A stretch of 64,000 nucleotides of DNA from Sorangium sp025924095 (GCF_051521505.1 NZ_CP150356.1:806001-870000); one strand, 5' to 3'; shown: positions 1 through 11,905, counted from the first letter of the stretch. A program made the numbers and translations. Notes: a model not told the origin generated them from the sequence alone.

Positions 1-2
1 AC

Positions 3-1571
3 CTGCTGGAGAGCGGCTACCGAGCGATCGACCCGGCGACGCGCGTGCGGTACGTCGTGCAGCGCGCGCCGGACGACGAGGCGCTGACGGACGGGCTGGA
101 CGCCCCGGCGGGCGCGCCTCCGGCCGGGGCAGCGTCTCCCACGCCCGCCGATCCGGGGGCGCGTCCGCCGTGGAAGCGTCCGGCGGCAGCCACGGTCCCG
201 TACATCTCGATGGGGACCGCGCTCCTCGTGCCGGAGCCGGCGGGCGCGGCGGCGCAGGCGGCGAAAGGCGGAGAGGCCGCGCCGGAGCGGGACGCCGCGC
301 CGGAGCGGGACGCCGCGCCGGAGCCGGCCCCGAGCGCGCTGCCTCCGTTCGAGCTCGTGTCGCAGCGCGAGGAGAACCCGTCCGAGCGCTCACCGCTCAC
401 GTACCGAGAGCTCGTCTATGCGGTCCCGACGGGTACTCCGCGCGATCTCGTGAACGCGCTGCTGCTCGACCAGCTCGAGAAGGCACGGGAGCTCATCGAC
501 GACGCGCGCCCGGGCAAGTTCATCCATATCGCCGTGTTCGATCACGCCTTCCGCGGCCGGCCTCAGCGCAGCCCGCTCGCGACGCTCGCCTGGAAGGACT
601 GGAGCTCGGCGGAGCCCGTGATCCAGTTCCGCCCGCGCACCGGCGCCACCACACCGCCGCCGGCGGCGGCGCCTCCGGCCGACGCCTCGCCTCCCCCCGC
701 CGCGCCTCCGGCCGACGCGTCGCCTTCTGCCGTCGCGCCGCCGGTCGCCACGCCGGCGGCGGCGCCTCCGGCCGACGCGTCGCCTTCTGTCGTCGCGCCG
801 CCGGTCGCCACGCCGGCGGCGGCGCCTCCGGCCGACGCGTCGCCTTCTGTCGTCGCGCCTCCGGCCGCCGCGCCTCCGGCCGACGCCTCGCCTCCCCCCG
901 CCGCGCCGCCCGAGGAGCCGAGCGGGCTGCCTCGTCCCGAGGCCGCTCCGGCGTCGGCCGCGATCCCCGTCCCCGCGCCGAGCCAGCCGCCGCGGAGGCG
1001 CTCCTCCTTCCCGCCCAGGAGCGGGCGCCTCTCCGGCGACGACCTCATCGCCGAGCTGTTCGAGGCGTGCAGCGACCTGCACTTCCTCCAGGACACGCTC
1101 GCCGGCGCCGACTTCATCCTCGCGCTCACGCTCGACAAGATCCCGTGCGCCCTCGGGCTCGTGTCCATGTTCGACATCAACCGGCGCGAGTTCGTCGTCG
1201 TCCGGCAGTACGGCGGCAAGAACGCGCTCCTCGCCAGGGTGTCCGAGCGGTCGCCGCTCGCGCTGGCCGCCATGCGGTCCAGGCGCGCCGTCGTGGTGCC
1301 CGACGCGTCCAAGGACGAGCGCGTCATGGACGACCGGTGGAAGGCGATCGGCGTCGAGCCCCGGAGCGTCATCTGCGCGCCGGTGGAGATCGCGGGCCGC
1401 TACCTCGGCCTCCTCGAGATCGGCAACCCGCTCGACGGCAAGCCGTTCTCCGAGAGCGACGGCAACGCGCTCACCTACATCGGCCAGCAGTTCGCCGAGT
1501 TCGTCGGGGCGCGCGGCGTGGTCCTCGACCCCGGCCTCGTGACCGCGGGGGCGAAGAAGGCCGCCCGCTAG
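3..1571 (+). CDS. GAF-domain protein with Pro/Ala-rich repeat linker (5' partial)
   Basis: The reading frame is open to the left edge of the window, with codons starting at base 3, so the true start probably lies upstream. A GTG at 45 is only the first start codon inside the window. The N-terminal part is Ala/Pro rich. A middle segment of about 65 residues (LVNALLLDQLEKARELID) is followed by a Pro/Ala linker built from a 20-residue tandem repeat, and then by a C-terminal GAF-like domain (about residues 335-495). The GAF domain shows a typical sensory fold pattern, with GLVSMFD, a central ICAPVEI strand and GLLEIGNP. GAF domains bind small ligands or act as protein-interaction modules. The gene ends 12 bases before a histidine kinase gene, so the two probably form one signalling unit. 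The ligand is unknown. Confidence 0.8.
   Translation: MLESGYRAIDPATRVRYVVQRAPDDEALTDGLDAPAGAPPAGAASPTPADPGARPPWKRPAAATVPYISMGTALLVPEPAGAAAQAAKGGEAAPERDAAPERDAAPEPAPSALPPFELVSQREENPSERSPLTYRELVYAVPTGTPRDLVNALLLDQLEKARELIDDARPGKFIHIAVFDHAFRGRPQRSPLATLAWKDWSSAEPVIQFRPRTGATTPPPAAAPPADASPPPAAPPADASPSAVAPPVATPAAAPPADASPSVVAPPVATPAAAPPADASPSVVAPPAAAPPADASPPPAAPPEEPSGLPRPEAAPASAAIPVPAPSQPPRRRSSFPPRSGRLSGDDLIAELFEACSDLHFLQDTLAGADFILALTLDKIPCALGLVSMFDINRREFVVVRQYGGKNALLARVSERSPLALAAMRSRRAVVVPDASKDERVMDDRWKAIGVEPRSVICAPVEIAGRYLGLLEIGNPLDGKPFSESDGNALTYIGQQFAEFVGARGVVLDPGLVTAGAKKAAR
721..857 (+). repeat. 60-bp tandem repeat inside the GAF-protein gene
   Basis: Two near-identical 60-bp units (721-780 and 781-840, one base apart in CGCCTTCTG[C/T]CGTC) are followed by a partial third unit. 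They encode a 20-residue Pro/Ala/Asp/Ser module in the linker before the GAF domain. The high identity suggests recent slippage or unequal recombination. Related degenerate units flank it from about 650 to 905. Confidence 0.9.
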
Positions 1572-1583
1572 CGGAGCTCAGCG

Positions 1584-3266
1584 ATGGACCTCCTCCCCTC
1601 GGCCGGGCAGCGCCATCGCGTCCCGTACTTCGCCCTCGTCCCCGCCATCGTCGTCGCCGTGCTCGTCCTCGGCGGGATCGCCCTGCGCACCACGCTGCAG
1701 ATCGAGAAGGCCCGCCAGCAGACCGTCTTCGACGCGACGCTCACCCTCGCCGACGAGCGCGTCGACCGGCTCGACAAGCTGATCATCGCCCAGGACAACG
1801 TCGTCGCCGCGCACGTCGACGTGGCGAACCTCTCGGTCATCGCGCGGAGGTGGCTCCCCACCGCGGCCCGCGAGACGCCGACCGTGCGCGCCATCCTGGT
1901 CCTCGACATGGACCACGAGGCCCACGACGTGCTCGCGTTCGCCTCGCGCGGCGCGTCCGGCCGGGAGGACGACGCCTTCCGCAAGCTCCTGCTCGCGCGC
2001 CTCGTGCCCCAGATGAACTTCTCCGGCGACGCGACCGAGCTGCGCCACCTCCACCACGTCATCGACCAGCAGAGCTTGCTCGTGAGCTACTGGCAGCGCG
2101 AGCACCTCGGGCGCCGGTATCTCGTGGTCGCCTGGCACGAGGTGCCGCGCCTCGTCCACGAGGTGATGCCCCGGCTCTTCCGCGACCTCGATCGAGAGAA
2201 GAGCCGGATGAACGTCATCGACGAGGAGGGCCGCATCGTGTTCGGCCCGCCCATCATCGGCGGCGAGTTCACGGTCGGGCGCCCGTTCCCCACCACGCTC
2301 TACAACTGGCGCCTCCAGATGGCGCTCACCACGGCCGAGGAGCTCGGCGAGAAGGTGGAGCGGCAGCGCCTGATCGAGATCCTGATGGTCGGCTTCTCCG
2401 CCCTTGTCGCCCTGGCCGGGCTCGCGATCGTTGTGCTCGCCTCCGTGAACGAGCGGCGGCTCGCGGCGCTGAAGAGCGACTTCGTCGCGAACGTGTCCCA
2501 CGAGCTCAAGACGCCGCTCTCGTTGGTCCGCATGTTCGGCGAGCTCCTCCTCGGCGACCGCGTCCCCAACGACGAGAAGCGCCGCCAGTACCTGCAGATC
2601 ATCGTGAGCGAGAGCGAGCGGCTCACCGCGCTCATCGAGAACGTCCTCGATTTCGCGCGGGTCGAGCGGGGCAAGGCCGCCTACGAGTTCGCGCGCGGGA
2701 GCGTCGCCGAGGTGGCGGCGCGCGTCGTCGACATGTACCGCTACCGCGCCGAGCGCGAGGAGATGACCGTGGAGCTGACGATCGCCGAAGGGCTGCCCGA
2801 GGCGCTCATCGACGCGCGCGCGCTCGAGCTCGCCGTCGTGAACCTGCTCGACAACGCGCTCAAGTACGCGAAGGACGGCGGCAGCGTCGCCGTCGCGGTC
2901 GAGGTCGAGGGCGGGGGCGGCGGGCGCCTCGCCGCGCTGACGCGCCAGGCGAGGCGCGTCGCCATCCGGGTGAGCGACCGGGGGCCTGGCATCGATCCGG
3001 ACGAGCAGAAGCACATCTTCGAGCGCTTCGCGCGCGGGCGGCGGGCGAGCGAGCGGCAGGTGCGCGGCAGCGGGATCGGGCTCGCGCTCGTGAAGCACAT
3101 CGCCGAGAGCCACGGCGGCGCCGTGCGGGTCGAGAGCCCGCTCACGGAGGACGGGCGCGGCAGCGCCTTCGTTGTGTCGCTCCCCGCGCTGGAGCACGAC
3201 CGCGAGGCGCCGGAGCGGGCCGAGCCGCTCGCGGCCGAAGCCGCGCCGGGCGCGGGGGCGACGTGA
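1584..3266 (+). CDS. Membrane sensor histidine kinase
   Basis: This is a 560-residue two-component sensor kinase. An N-terminal membrane helix (about residues 13-32, VPAIVVAVLVLGGIAL) and a second helix (about 262-285, MVGFSALVALAGLAIVVL) bracket an extracytoplasmic sensor region of about 230 residues. A HisKA domain follows with the phospho-acceptor motif NVSHELKTPLS (His about 308). The HATPase domain has an N box (NLLDNALKYAKD), a G1 box (VSDRGPGIDPDEQ) and a G2 box (GSGIGLALVKHIAESHGG). The ATG at 1584 follows the preceding GAF gene by 12 bases with a GGAG-type ribosome site. No response regulator is adjacent. The next gene overlaps its stop codon (GTGA). Confidence 0.93.
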   Translation: MDLLPSAGQRHRVPYFALVPAIVVAVLVLGGIALRTTLQIEKARQQTVFDATLTLADERVDRLDKLIIAQDNVVAAHVDVANLSVIARRWLPTAARETPTVRAILVLDMDHEAHDVLAFASRGASGREDDAFRKLLLARLVPQMNFSGDATELRHLHHVIDQQSLLVSYWQREHLGRRYLVVAWHEVPRLVHEVMPRLFRDLDREKSRMNVIDEEGRIVFGPPIIGGEFTVGRPFPTTLYNWRLQMALTTAEELGEKVERQRLIEILMVGFSALVALAGLAIVVLASVNERRLAALKSDFVANVSHELKTPLSLVRMFGELLLGDRVPNDEKRRQYLQIIVSESERLTALIENVLDFARVERGKAAYEFARGSVAEVAARVVDMYRYRAEREEMTVELTIAEGLPEALIDARALELAVVNLLDNALKYAKDGGSVAVAVEVEGGGGGRLAALTRQARRVAIRVSDRGPGIDPDEQKHIFERFARGRRASERQVRGSGIGLALVKHIAESHGGAVRVESPLTEDGRGSAFVVSLPALEHDREAPERAEPLAAEAAPGAGAT

Positions 3267-4204
3267 GGGCGCGCGGGCGTGGCGGGAGCGGCGAGGCGGC
3301 CTCCCGGCGGAGCGAGACGGCCCCCCGGCGGAGCGAGACGGCCCCCCGGCGGGACGCCGCGCGGAGCGCCGCCCTGCACGCGGCGCTCGACGAGGTGCGC
3401 GCGCGGTGCGCCGTCGAGGAGCGCCGCGCGCAGGACCCGGTCTCCTTCGTTCACCGCTACACGGATCCGGCCGATCAGGAGCTCGTGGCGCTCATCGCCG
3501 CGTCGCTCGCCTTCGGCAACGTGAAGGCGCTGCGCGCCAAGATCGGCGAGGCGCTCGAGCGGCTCGGGCCGCAGATCGCCCTCATCGCGGACGACGCCCG
3601 GGCCGTCTCGGCGCGCCTGCGCGGCTTCCGGCACCGCGTCTACCGCGACCGCGATCTCGCGGAGCTCCTCGTCGGCGCGCGGCGGGTGCAGCGCGCCTCG
3701 GGCTCGCTCGGCGCCGCCTTCGCGGCCGAGCTCTCGCGCGGCCGCGACCTGCGCCAGGCCCTCGGCGCATGGGTGCGCGCGATCCGGCGCGCGGGCGGCC
3801 TCGACCGGCGCCTCGACGACCGCGGAGCGGCGCACATCCTCCCCGACCCCGAGAAGGGCAGCGCCACAAAGCGGCTCATGCTCCTGCTGCGGTGGATGAT
3901 CCGCCCCGCCGACGGCGTGGACCTCGGTCTGTGGCCGGTGCCCCCGTCCGCCCTCCTGATCCCCGTCGACACCCACATCCAGAAGCTCGGCTACAACATC
4001 GGCCTCACCGACCGCAGGGGAGCCACCTGGAAGACGGCCGAGGAGATCACCGCCTCCCTACGCGCCTTCGATCCGGCCGACCCGGTCAAGTACGATTTCG
4101 CCCTCTGCCATCTCGGCATGCTCCAGCAGTGCCCGTCGCGGCGCGATCCGGTCCGCTGTCAGGGGTGCGGCGTGAAGCCCGTCTGCCGCCACTGGGACGA
4201 GTGA
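3263..4204 (+). CDS. TIGR02757 (DUF2400) family protein
   Basis: This 313-residue protein uses a GTG start that overlaps the kinase stop (GTGA), so translation is probably coupled. The core reads DPVSFVHRYTDPADQELVAL, then SLAFGNVKALR, and later LIPVDTHIQKLGYNIGLTDR. These are hallmarks of the TIGR02757 family, whose fold resembles HhH-GPD DNA glycosylases. The C-terminus carries four Cys spaced C-x8-C-x2-C-x5-C (CPSRRDPVRCQGCGVKPVC), like the Fe-S loop of endonuclease III. The biochemical role of the family is not established to my knowledge. The Arg/Ser/Glu-rich N-terminus includes two copies of a 21-bp unit (about 3303-3345) encoding RRSETAP. The start could lie downstream of these low-complexity codons. 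Confidence 0.85.
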   Translation: MRARGRGGSGEAASRRSETAPRRSETAPRRDAARSAALHAALDEVRARCAVEERRAQDPVSFVHRYTDPADQELVALIAASLAFGNVKALRAKIGEALERLGPQIALIADDARAVSARLRGFRHRVYRDRDLAELLVGARRVQRASGSLGAAFAAELSRGRDLRQALGAWVRAIRRAGGLDRRLDDRGAAHILPDPEKGSATKRLMLLLRWMIRPADGVDLGLWPVPPSALLIPVDTHIQKLGYNIGLTDRRGATWKTAEEITASLRAFDPADPVKYDFALCHLGMLQQCPSRRDPVRCQGCGVKPVCRHWDE

Positions 4205-4285
4205 GCACGCCGTGCACAGTCGTTTCGTCCGGGACAACCGGCGACGCTGTGAGATAAAGCCGCGGAATCCTTCGGAATCGCATCC

Positions 4286-4316
4286 GATTTCAGTTTTGAT
4301 TTTCAAAAATGAAATC
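4286..4316. terminator. AT-rich hairpin, probable terminator
   Basis: Two 14-nt arms (4286-4299 GATTTCAGTTTTGA and 4303-4316 TCAAAAATGAAATC) pair with one mismatch around a 3-nt loop. It lies 82 bases past the stop of the gene ending at 4204. It stands out sharply from the GC-rich surroundings. The arms supply T-rich and A-rich runs on both strands. Confidence 0.55.
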
Positions 4317-4499
4317 TCGGCGAGATCCTTGCGCGGTAAATACCTGAAACCTGGCGTCCGACAGGTCGGCACGGAATCTGCTCTAAGGGTGGACGAGCGC
4401 CGTCGCGGAGACCTTCCCCCCCCAGGTCCGCGAGGCGCTTTTTTCATTTTGTTTCCAGCGGGCGCCAGGGCGCTTCCGCTGGTCGCGGCCACCGGCGCG

Positions 4500-4555
4500 G
4501 CAAGCAGAGCGCCGCAGCGGAGCCCCCCCGAGCTCCGCTGCAGCGCTCTGCTTGC
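4500..4555. repeat. 24-bp inverted repeat (long GC-rich hairpin)
   Basis: Left arm 4500-4523 and right arm 4532-4555 are reverse complements with one mismatch, separated by an 8-nt loop. The loop and the right flank are C-rich. No T tract follows, so a classical intrinsic terminator is less likely. It could be a dispersed palindromic element or an RNA structure. Confidence 0.85.
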
Positions 4556-5039
4556 CCCCCTCGCCCCGGGGCGCTTACGGGACCCTGTCCACTTCTCTCT
4601 TCCCCCGGGTCTTCTCCCTGCTCTTCTCCGTCCGATGCGACGCGCATGCCACGCCCCGGGCCGGCCGGGCTGGAACCTTTGTGCACGCCTGGGCTGAAGG
4701 TTTCACGCGGCTCGCCGCTCGGTTCTGGACACACGGCCATGCCTCCGCGCGATGCGAGACGGGGCAAAACAAGCCGCCGCCGACCTGCGCTTCCGTCAAC
4801 AGCACTCGTCGAGGCCCGTTACGCGATCGAAGCGACGGAGTCGAGTCGAGCGCCAGGTGTGACTTTCTCGCGCGTTGAGAGCGATGATCGTGAAACAGGC
4901 TGTTCACATGGATTCATGATCATCCGGACCCGCGAGCGGTAAGCGGGCTCAGCCAGCGGCTGGCCTGCGCTCCGTCCTTGCGCCAAATTTGTCGAGATTG
5001 CTCGCATGCGAGGACGGCGGCAGCGGGTAGATTGGGCGT

Positions 5040-6239
5040 ATGGTCTGGACATTCGGGGCTTACCTCCTGGTCGCGCTGGCGCTCGTGGTGCTGGGGGCGA
5101 TCGGGCTGTGGGCGCACCTCTTTTACTGGGTCAAGCGGCTGACCTTCCCGCTCGAGTACAGCGTGGAAGAGGTCCTGCGGACCGAGGACGGCGCGCCGAT
5201 CGAGATCCGCCGCGTCCCGGTCCCGCCCGGTGCGGCGGTGCAGCCGGACCTGCCGCCGATCCTCCTGGTCCACGGGATCGCCGCGAACCACAGAAACCAG
5301 GACATCCACCCCGACTACTCGCTGGCCCGACACCTCGCCACGCTCGGACGCGACGTGTGGCTGCTGACCTTGCGGAGCGGCCGCCTCCTCACCCGCCTTG
5401 AGCGCCGCAGCGTCCGCTTCTCGGCCATGGTCCGGTACGATCTGCCCTGCGCCTTCGACGCCATCCTGAAGCGCACCGGCGCCCGTTCGCTCGACTATGT
5501 CGGCTTCTCGATGGGCGGCATGCTCCTCTATGCCGCGCTGGGCCGGAGCGTGCCGGAGGGTCGGGTGCGCCGCGTCGTCGTCGTCGGATCTCCGGGCCGC
5601 TTCACCATGCCGACGCGCCTCATGCGCTTTCTGCCGGGCCGGCTGCTCCCGGGCGTGCCGCTCCGCTTCATGGCACGCAGCGTCGCGTTCGCCTCGGAGT
5701 GGCTGCCGACGCCGATTCACCACGCCGTGGCCAATCCGCGCAACGTGCCCCCCGGCGTCACGCGGATCGCGCTCGTCAACTGCATCGAAGACATCCCCGC
5801 TGCGCTGAACGCCGACTTCGCCGCCTGGCTGGCGAGCGACGGAGAGATCCGCGTGGACGGCGAGAGGGTCCTCGACGGCCTCGCGTCCGTCGCGGCGCCG
5901 GCCCTGTTCATCGCGGGCAGCGCCGACAGGATAGCCCCCGTCTCGTCGGTGCGCGCCGCGTTCGACGCGTGGGGGCGCGATCACCCGGAGACGCCGAAGC
6001 GGTTTCTCGTGCTCGGGCGCGATTTCGGGGCGCGGGAAGATTACGGACACGGCGACCTGGCTGTGGGCGCCTATACCGGCGTCGAGCTCTTCGAGCCGAT
6101 CGCCCGCTTCCTCGGCCCGGAGCGGCAGCCCGAAGACGCCCCGGGGCCCGAGACGGGCGCTCCGGCGCTCGAGGCCATCCAGGCGCGTCAACCGACCTCC
6201 GACGAGGCCGATCCGCTGCCGGATGTCCCGGCCGCGTGA
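5040..6239 (+). CDS. Membrane-anchored alpha/beta hydrolase
   Basis: This 399-residue protein starts with a membrane helix (about residues 6-26, YLLVALALVVLGAIGLWA). An alpha/beta hydrolase fold follows. The oxyanion segment is ILLVHGIAANHRNQD (about 77-91) and the nucleophile elbow GFSMGG places Ser157. Asp296 (GSADRIAP) and His337 (YGHGDL) complete a plausible catalytic triad. The early strand DVWLLTLRSGR is shared with lipase/PHA-synthase-like relatives. The last 35 residues are low complexity. The gene stands alone, with a spacer before it and divergent families after it. The substrate is unknown; an ester or thioester hydrolase acting at the membrane is the safest call. Confidence 0.85.
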   Translation: MVWTFGAYLLVALALVVLGAIGLWAHLFYWVKRLTFPLEYSVEEVLRTEDGAPIEIRRVPVPPGAAVQPDLPPILLVHGIAANHRNQDIHPDYSLARHLATLGRDVWLLTLRSGRLLTRLERRSVRFSAMVRYDLPCAFDAILKRTGARSLDYVGFSMGGMLLYAALGRSVPEGRVRRVVVVGSPGRFTMPTRLMRFLPGRLLPGVPLRFMARSVAFASEWLPTPIHHAVANPRNVPPGVTRIALVNCIEDIPAALNADFAAWLASDGEIRVDGERVLDGLASVAAPALFIAGSADRIAPVSSVRAAFDAWGRDHPETPKRFLVLGRDFGAREDYGHGDLAVGAYTGVELFEPIARFLGPERQPEDAPGPETGAPALEAIQARQPTSDEADPLPDVPAA

Positions 6240-6463
6240 CGCCTGTGTCCCGCGTGGTCGCCTCACGGGTTCCGCCGGGCCGCTCCTCGTGCGCGGCCCG
6301 AGCGCTCCATCTCACCGAGCCCCGTTCGCGCGCGTGGAGGTGGAGGTCGAACGAGCGCGCGCCCATGCGCGGGGATCCCTGATTGCAGAGCGAAAGCGAA
6401 GCGGCGTACCCTCGGAATGCCTCGAAGCCGCAAGGCGGACCGCGGATCCGCCAAAGGAAGTTC

Positions 6464-9010
6464 ATGAGTCAACCCGGATCGCGCTCCAGGCTCGAGCGGT
6501 CGTCCACTGCGCTCTGGCTGACGGCAGCTGCCCTCCTCGCCTGCTCTGTGTCCTGCGCGCACCGAAGCCGCTCGAGCGTGCCGTGCGATGACGGCCTCGC
6601 GCTGTGCGGCGGCGCGTGCACCGACACGCAGGCCGATCGCGACAACTGCGGCGACTGCGACAGCGTCTGCGCGAGCGGGCAGCGGTGCGAGGCGGGGGAG
6701 TGCGTCGGCGAGGACAAGGGCGCCGGCGGGAGCGGCGATGACCTCGGTTCGAGCGGGACCGGCGGGGCGCTGTGCGCACCCGGCCTCGCGCTGTGCAGCG
6801 AGGGCTGCGTCGACCTCGACATCCACCCGCATCATTGCGGGGGCTGCGGCCAGGCGTGCCCGATCGGGCAGCCGTGCGAGGACGGCGCCTGCCGCTGCGA
6901 CGCCGGCCTCGCGGCGTGCGACGGCGGCTGCGCGGACCTGTCGAATGATCCGCTGCATTGCGGGAGCTGCGAGATCCGGTGCGCCTTCAACCAGACGTGC
7001 ATGGACGGGGCGTGCCTCTGCGACGAGGGCCTCACGGACTGCGGCGGCAGGTGTGTCGTTCTGGCGAGCGACCCGGCGCACTGCGGCGCGTGCGGCGCGG
7101 CGTGCGACGCGGGGCTGGTCTGCCAGGCGGGCACGTGCACCTGCGTCATCGGCGAGCACGAGGACCTCGGCTCGACGGTCCCGCAGGTCGTGAGGGGCAC
7201 GACGCTCGACGCAGACACCTATTTCGGGCTCGCCTGCGTGGCCGCCGGCTCGACCGAGGTCGTCTACAGGTTCACGGCGGGCGAGGTCGGTACCTACACG
7301 TTCGATACCGCCGGGTCGAGCTACGACACCGCCATCGCCGTCCTCGGCTTCGCCGCCTGCGACGAGCTCGCGTGCAACGACGATCGCGGGAGGGCCGAGG
7401 CGGGCGCCTCGGTGGCCCTCGATGAAGGGGAGGGGGTCCTCGTCGTCGTGTCGGGCTACAACGGCGCGCAAGGCGACTTCGTTTTGAGCATCGACCGGGC
7501 GGCGCCGCCGGTCTGCCCGGTGGGCAACATCGATTCGACTCTCCCGCAGGCGGTCAACGGCGACACCTGGACGCTCGGCGATGCCCTCGTGCCGACCTGC
7601 GGCTCGCTCGACACCCCCGACGCGAGCTACACGTTCACCGCGCCGTACACCGGCAGGTACGTCTTCGACACGGCCGGCTCCTCGTACGATACCGTCCTCG
7701 AGCTGCGCAACGGGACCTGCGCCGGCCCGGTGATCTCCTGCAACAACGACAACACCTGGGCGGGCACGACGTCGCGCATCGTCGCGAGCCTCTCCGCGCG
7801 CCAGACGGTGGTCGCGATCGTCGATGGAATCGCCGGCGAGTCGGGGCCATTCACGCTCAATGTCACCGAGTACGTGCCGGCGCCGTGCCCGGAGCTCGTC
7901 CTCGGCACCACGTTCCCGCAGCGGGTGACGGGCACCACCGCGATCATGGATCGCGAGAGCGACCTCTCGGCGCCCTGCGCCGACGGCGCGGGCCCCGAGG
8001 CCACCTATGCGTTCACCGCGCCGGCGTACGCGCTCTACACCTTCGACACCTTCGGCTCCGCCTTCGACACGCTCCTCCACCTCCACGACGGCACGTGCAG
8101 CGGGCCGAGCCTCGGGTGCAACGACGACTCGTCCTATGTGCAATCGCAGGTGAAGGCGCTGCTCGAGGAGGGGCAGACGATCGTCGTTGTCGTGGACGGT
8201 TCCAGCAGGTGGGCCTCCGGCGCCTTCACGCTCAACGTGAGCCAGACCATGGCCCCTCCGTGCCCGCAGATCGATCTCGGGTCGGCGGCGCCTCAGACGG
8301 TGACCGGGACGACCGCGGAGGCGATAGACATCCTGCGCTCGACCTGCGGCGACGCCGGCGGCCGCGATGCGACCTACAGCTTCACCGCGCCAGTGGCCGG
8401 CACGTACCTCTTCGACACGTTCGGCTCGAGCTTTGATACGGTCCTCCAGATCTTGAATGGGAGCTGCAGGGGGACGTCGCTCGGGTGCAACGACGACTCG
8501 GGCGGCCTGCAGTCGCGTGTCTTCGCCGAGCTGACCGCCGGACAGACCGTCATCATCGGCGTCGACGGCATCGACGGCGTCGACACGAGCGCCGGCGACT
8601 ACGTGCTCCACGTGGACCGGTTCCTCGGCCAGGGGACCTGCTCGACGGCGATCGACCTCGGATCGGAGCTGCCGCTCACAAGGACCGGCACGACGTCGAG
8701 CCACCCCAACCTGGTGGCGCCGACCTGCGGGGGCCAATCGAACGCTCCGGAAATGGTGTTCACCTACACTGCCCCGGTCAGCGGCAGGTACGTCATTGAC
8801 ACGAACGGCTCGTCGTTCGATACCATCCTTCACGTGCACACGAGCGGCTGCAAGGGCCTCGAGCTCGGCTGCGACGACAGCTCGGGCGGCTCCGGACCGT
8901 CGCGGCTCATTCGAAGGTTCAACGCCGGTCAGGTCATCACCGTGGTCGTCGACGGATACGGCGACGCGTCGGGCGACTTCACGCTGCACATCTCCCCCGC
9001 CGATCCGTGA
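6464..9010 (+). CDS. Secreted lipoprotein with Cys-rich repeats and five PPC-like domains
   Basis: The ATG at 6464 has an AAAGGAAG ribosome site just upstream and is preferred over the in-frame start at 6383. The N-terminus is a lipoprotein signal (LTAAALLAC; Cys about 26). Four Cys-rich repeats follow (pattern C-x-x-G-L-x-x-C-x-G-x-C then HCGxC), a type common in myxobacterial surface proteins. Five tandem beta-rich modules of about 115 residues then repeat the pattern YxFTAP-G-Y-FDTxGSSxDT, CNDD and a closing VVDG-FTLNV strand. This pattern matches bacterial pre-peptidase C-terminal (PPC)-like domains. No catalytic domain is visible. The role is probably cell-surface binding or adhesion. 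The next gene (9258) is a clear tandem paralog. Confidence 0.85.
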   Translation: MSQPGSRSRLERSSTALWLTAAALLACSVSCAHRSRSSVPCDDGLALCGGACTDTQADRDNCGDCDSVCASGQRCEAGECVGEDKGAGGSGDDLGSSGTGGALCAPGLALCSEGCVDLDIHPHHCGGCGQACPIGQPCEDGACRCDAGLAACDGGCADLSNDPLHCGSCEIRCAFNQTCMDGACLCDEGLTDCGGRCVVLASDPAHCGACGAACDAGLVCQAGTCTCVIGEHEDLGSTVPQVVRGTTLDADTYFGLACVAAGSTEVVYRFTAGEVGTYTFDTAGSSYDTAIAVLGFAACDELACNDDRGRAEAGASVALDEGEGVLVVVSGYNGAQGDFVLSIDRAAPPVCPVGNIDSTLPQAVNGDTWTLGDALVPTCGSLDTPDASYTFTAPYTGRYVFDTAGSSYDTVLELRNGTCAGPVISCNNDNTWAGTTSRIVASLSARQTVVAIVDGIAGESGPFTLNVTEYVPAPCPELVLGTTFPQRVTGTTAIMDRESDLSAPCADGAGPEATYAFTAPAYALYTFDTFGSAFDTLLHLHDGTCSGPSLGCNDDSSYVQSQVKALLEEGQTIVVVVDGSSRWASGAFTLNVSQTMAPPCPQIDLGSAAPQTVTGTTAEAIDILRSTCGDAGGRDATYSFTAPVAGTYLFDTFGSSFDTVLQILNGSCRGTSLGCNDDSGGLQSRVFAELTAGQTVIIGVDGIDGVDTSAGDYVLHVDRFLGQGTCSTAIDLGSELPLTRTGTTSSHPNLVAPTCGGQSNAPEMVFTYTAPVSGRYVIDTNGSSFDTILHVHTSGCKGLELGCDDSSGGSGPSRLIRRFNAGQVITVVVDGYGDASGDFTLHISPADP

Positions 9011-9257
9011 GGATGCGCCGCGCGCGTCCTGAAGCCGGTCTGGCGGCGCTGCAATCCACCGTGCTGTGTTCGCCGCGGCGCCTGCGCGACGCGCGGCGAG
9101 CGCGACCCAGGCCGCGGCTCGATCCGCGTTGTGTCAGGCGAACCTCGCAGACGTCCAGCGCCCCCGCCCGTTGCGGATATCTCGGCCATGGGCGTATTCT
9201 GGCATGCGACTCGCTATCCGCTCCGCCTCGAACGGCCAGGTACCCCCAAGGATGGAT

Positions 9258-11789
<2,532 letters not shown>

Positions 11790-11833
11790 ACCAGGCCTGG
11801 CCGGTCGTGCATCGACCCGGAGGAGGAGGCGCA

Positions 11834-11905
11834 AAGGACGCCAAGGGACAAGAGGGTTAAAAAAATCTCTTCTTGGCGTCCTTGGCGTCTTGGTGGTTGA
11901 GGCCG
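11834..11905. repeat. Inverted repeat with short tandem CTTGGCGTC units (terminator-like)
   Basis: AAGGACGCCAAG (11834-11845) is a perfect 12-bp inverted repeat of CTTGGCGTCCTT (11872-11883). The loop includes an A7 run (11859-11865) next to TCTCTT. Past the right arm the unit CTTGGCGTC is repeated in tandem (11872-11880 and 11881-11889), followed by TTGGTGGTTG. It can act as a bidirectional terminator. The internal repetition also resembles short dispersed elements seen in several bacterial phyla (an impression from memory, not checked). Confidence 0.6.

Larger units (their letters stand above)
4205..5039. other. 835-bp non-coding spacer with two strong hairpins
   Basis: No convincing gene is seen; the open frames here look like high-GC shadows. 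The spacer holds an AT-rich hairpin (4286-4316) and a 24-bp GC-rich hairpin (4500-4555). It also contains a locally AT-richer stretch before the hydrolase gene (about 4900-5040), which is the likely promoter region for the gene at 5040. Confidence 0.6.

Noticed and set aside
170..3262. Very long + strand frame running through the GAF and kinase genes
   Set aside because: It is an Arg/Ala/Pro-rich shadow of the real genes; only its last part (from the GTG at 3263) is coding.
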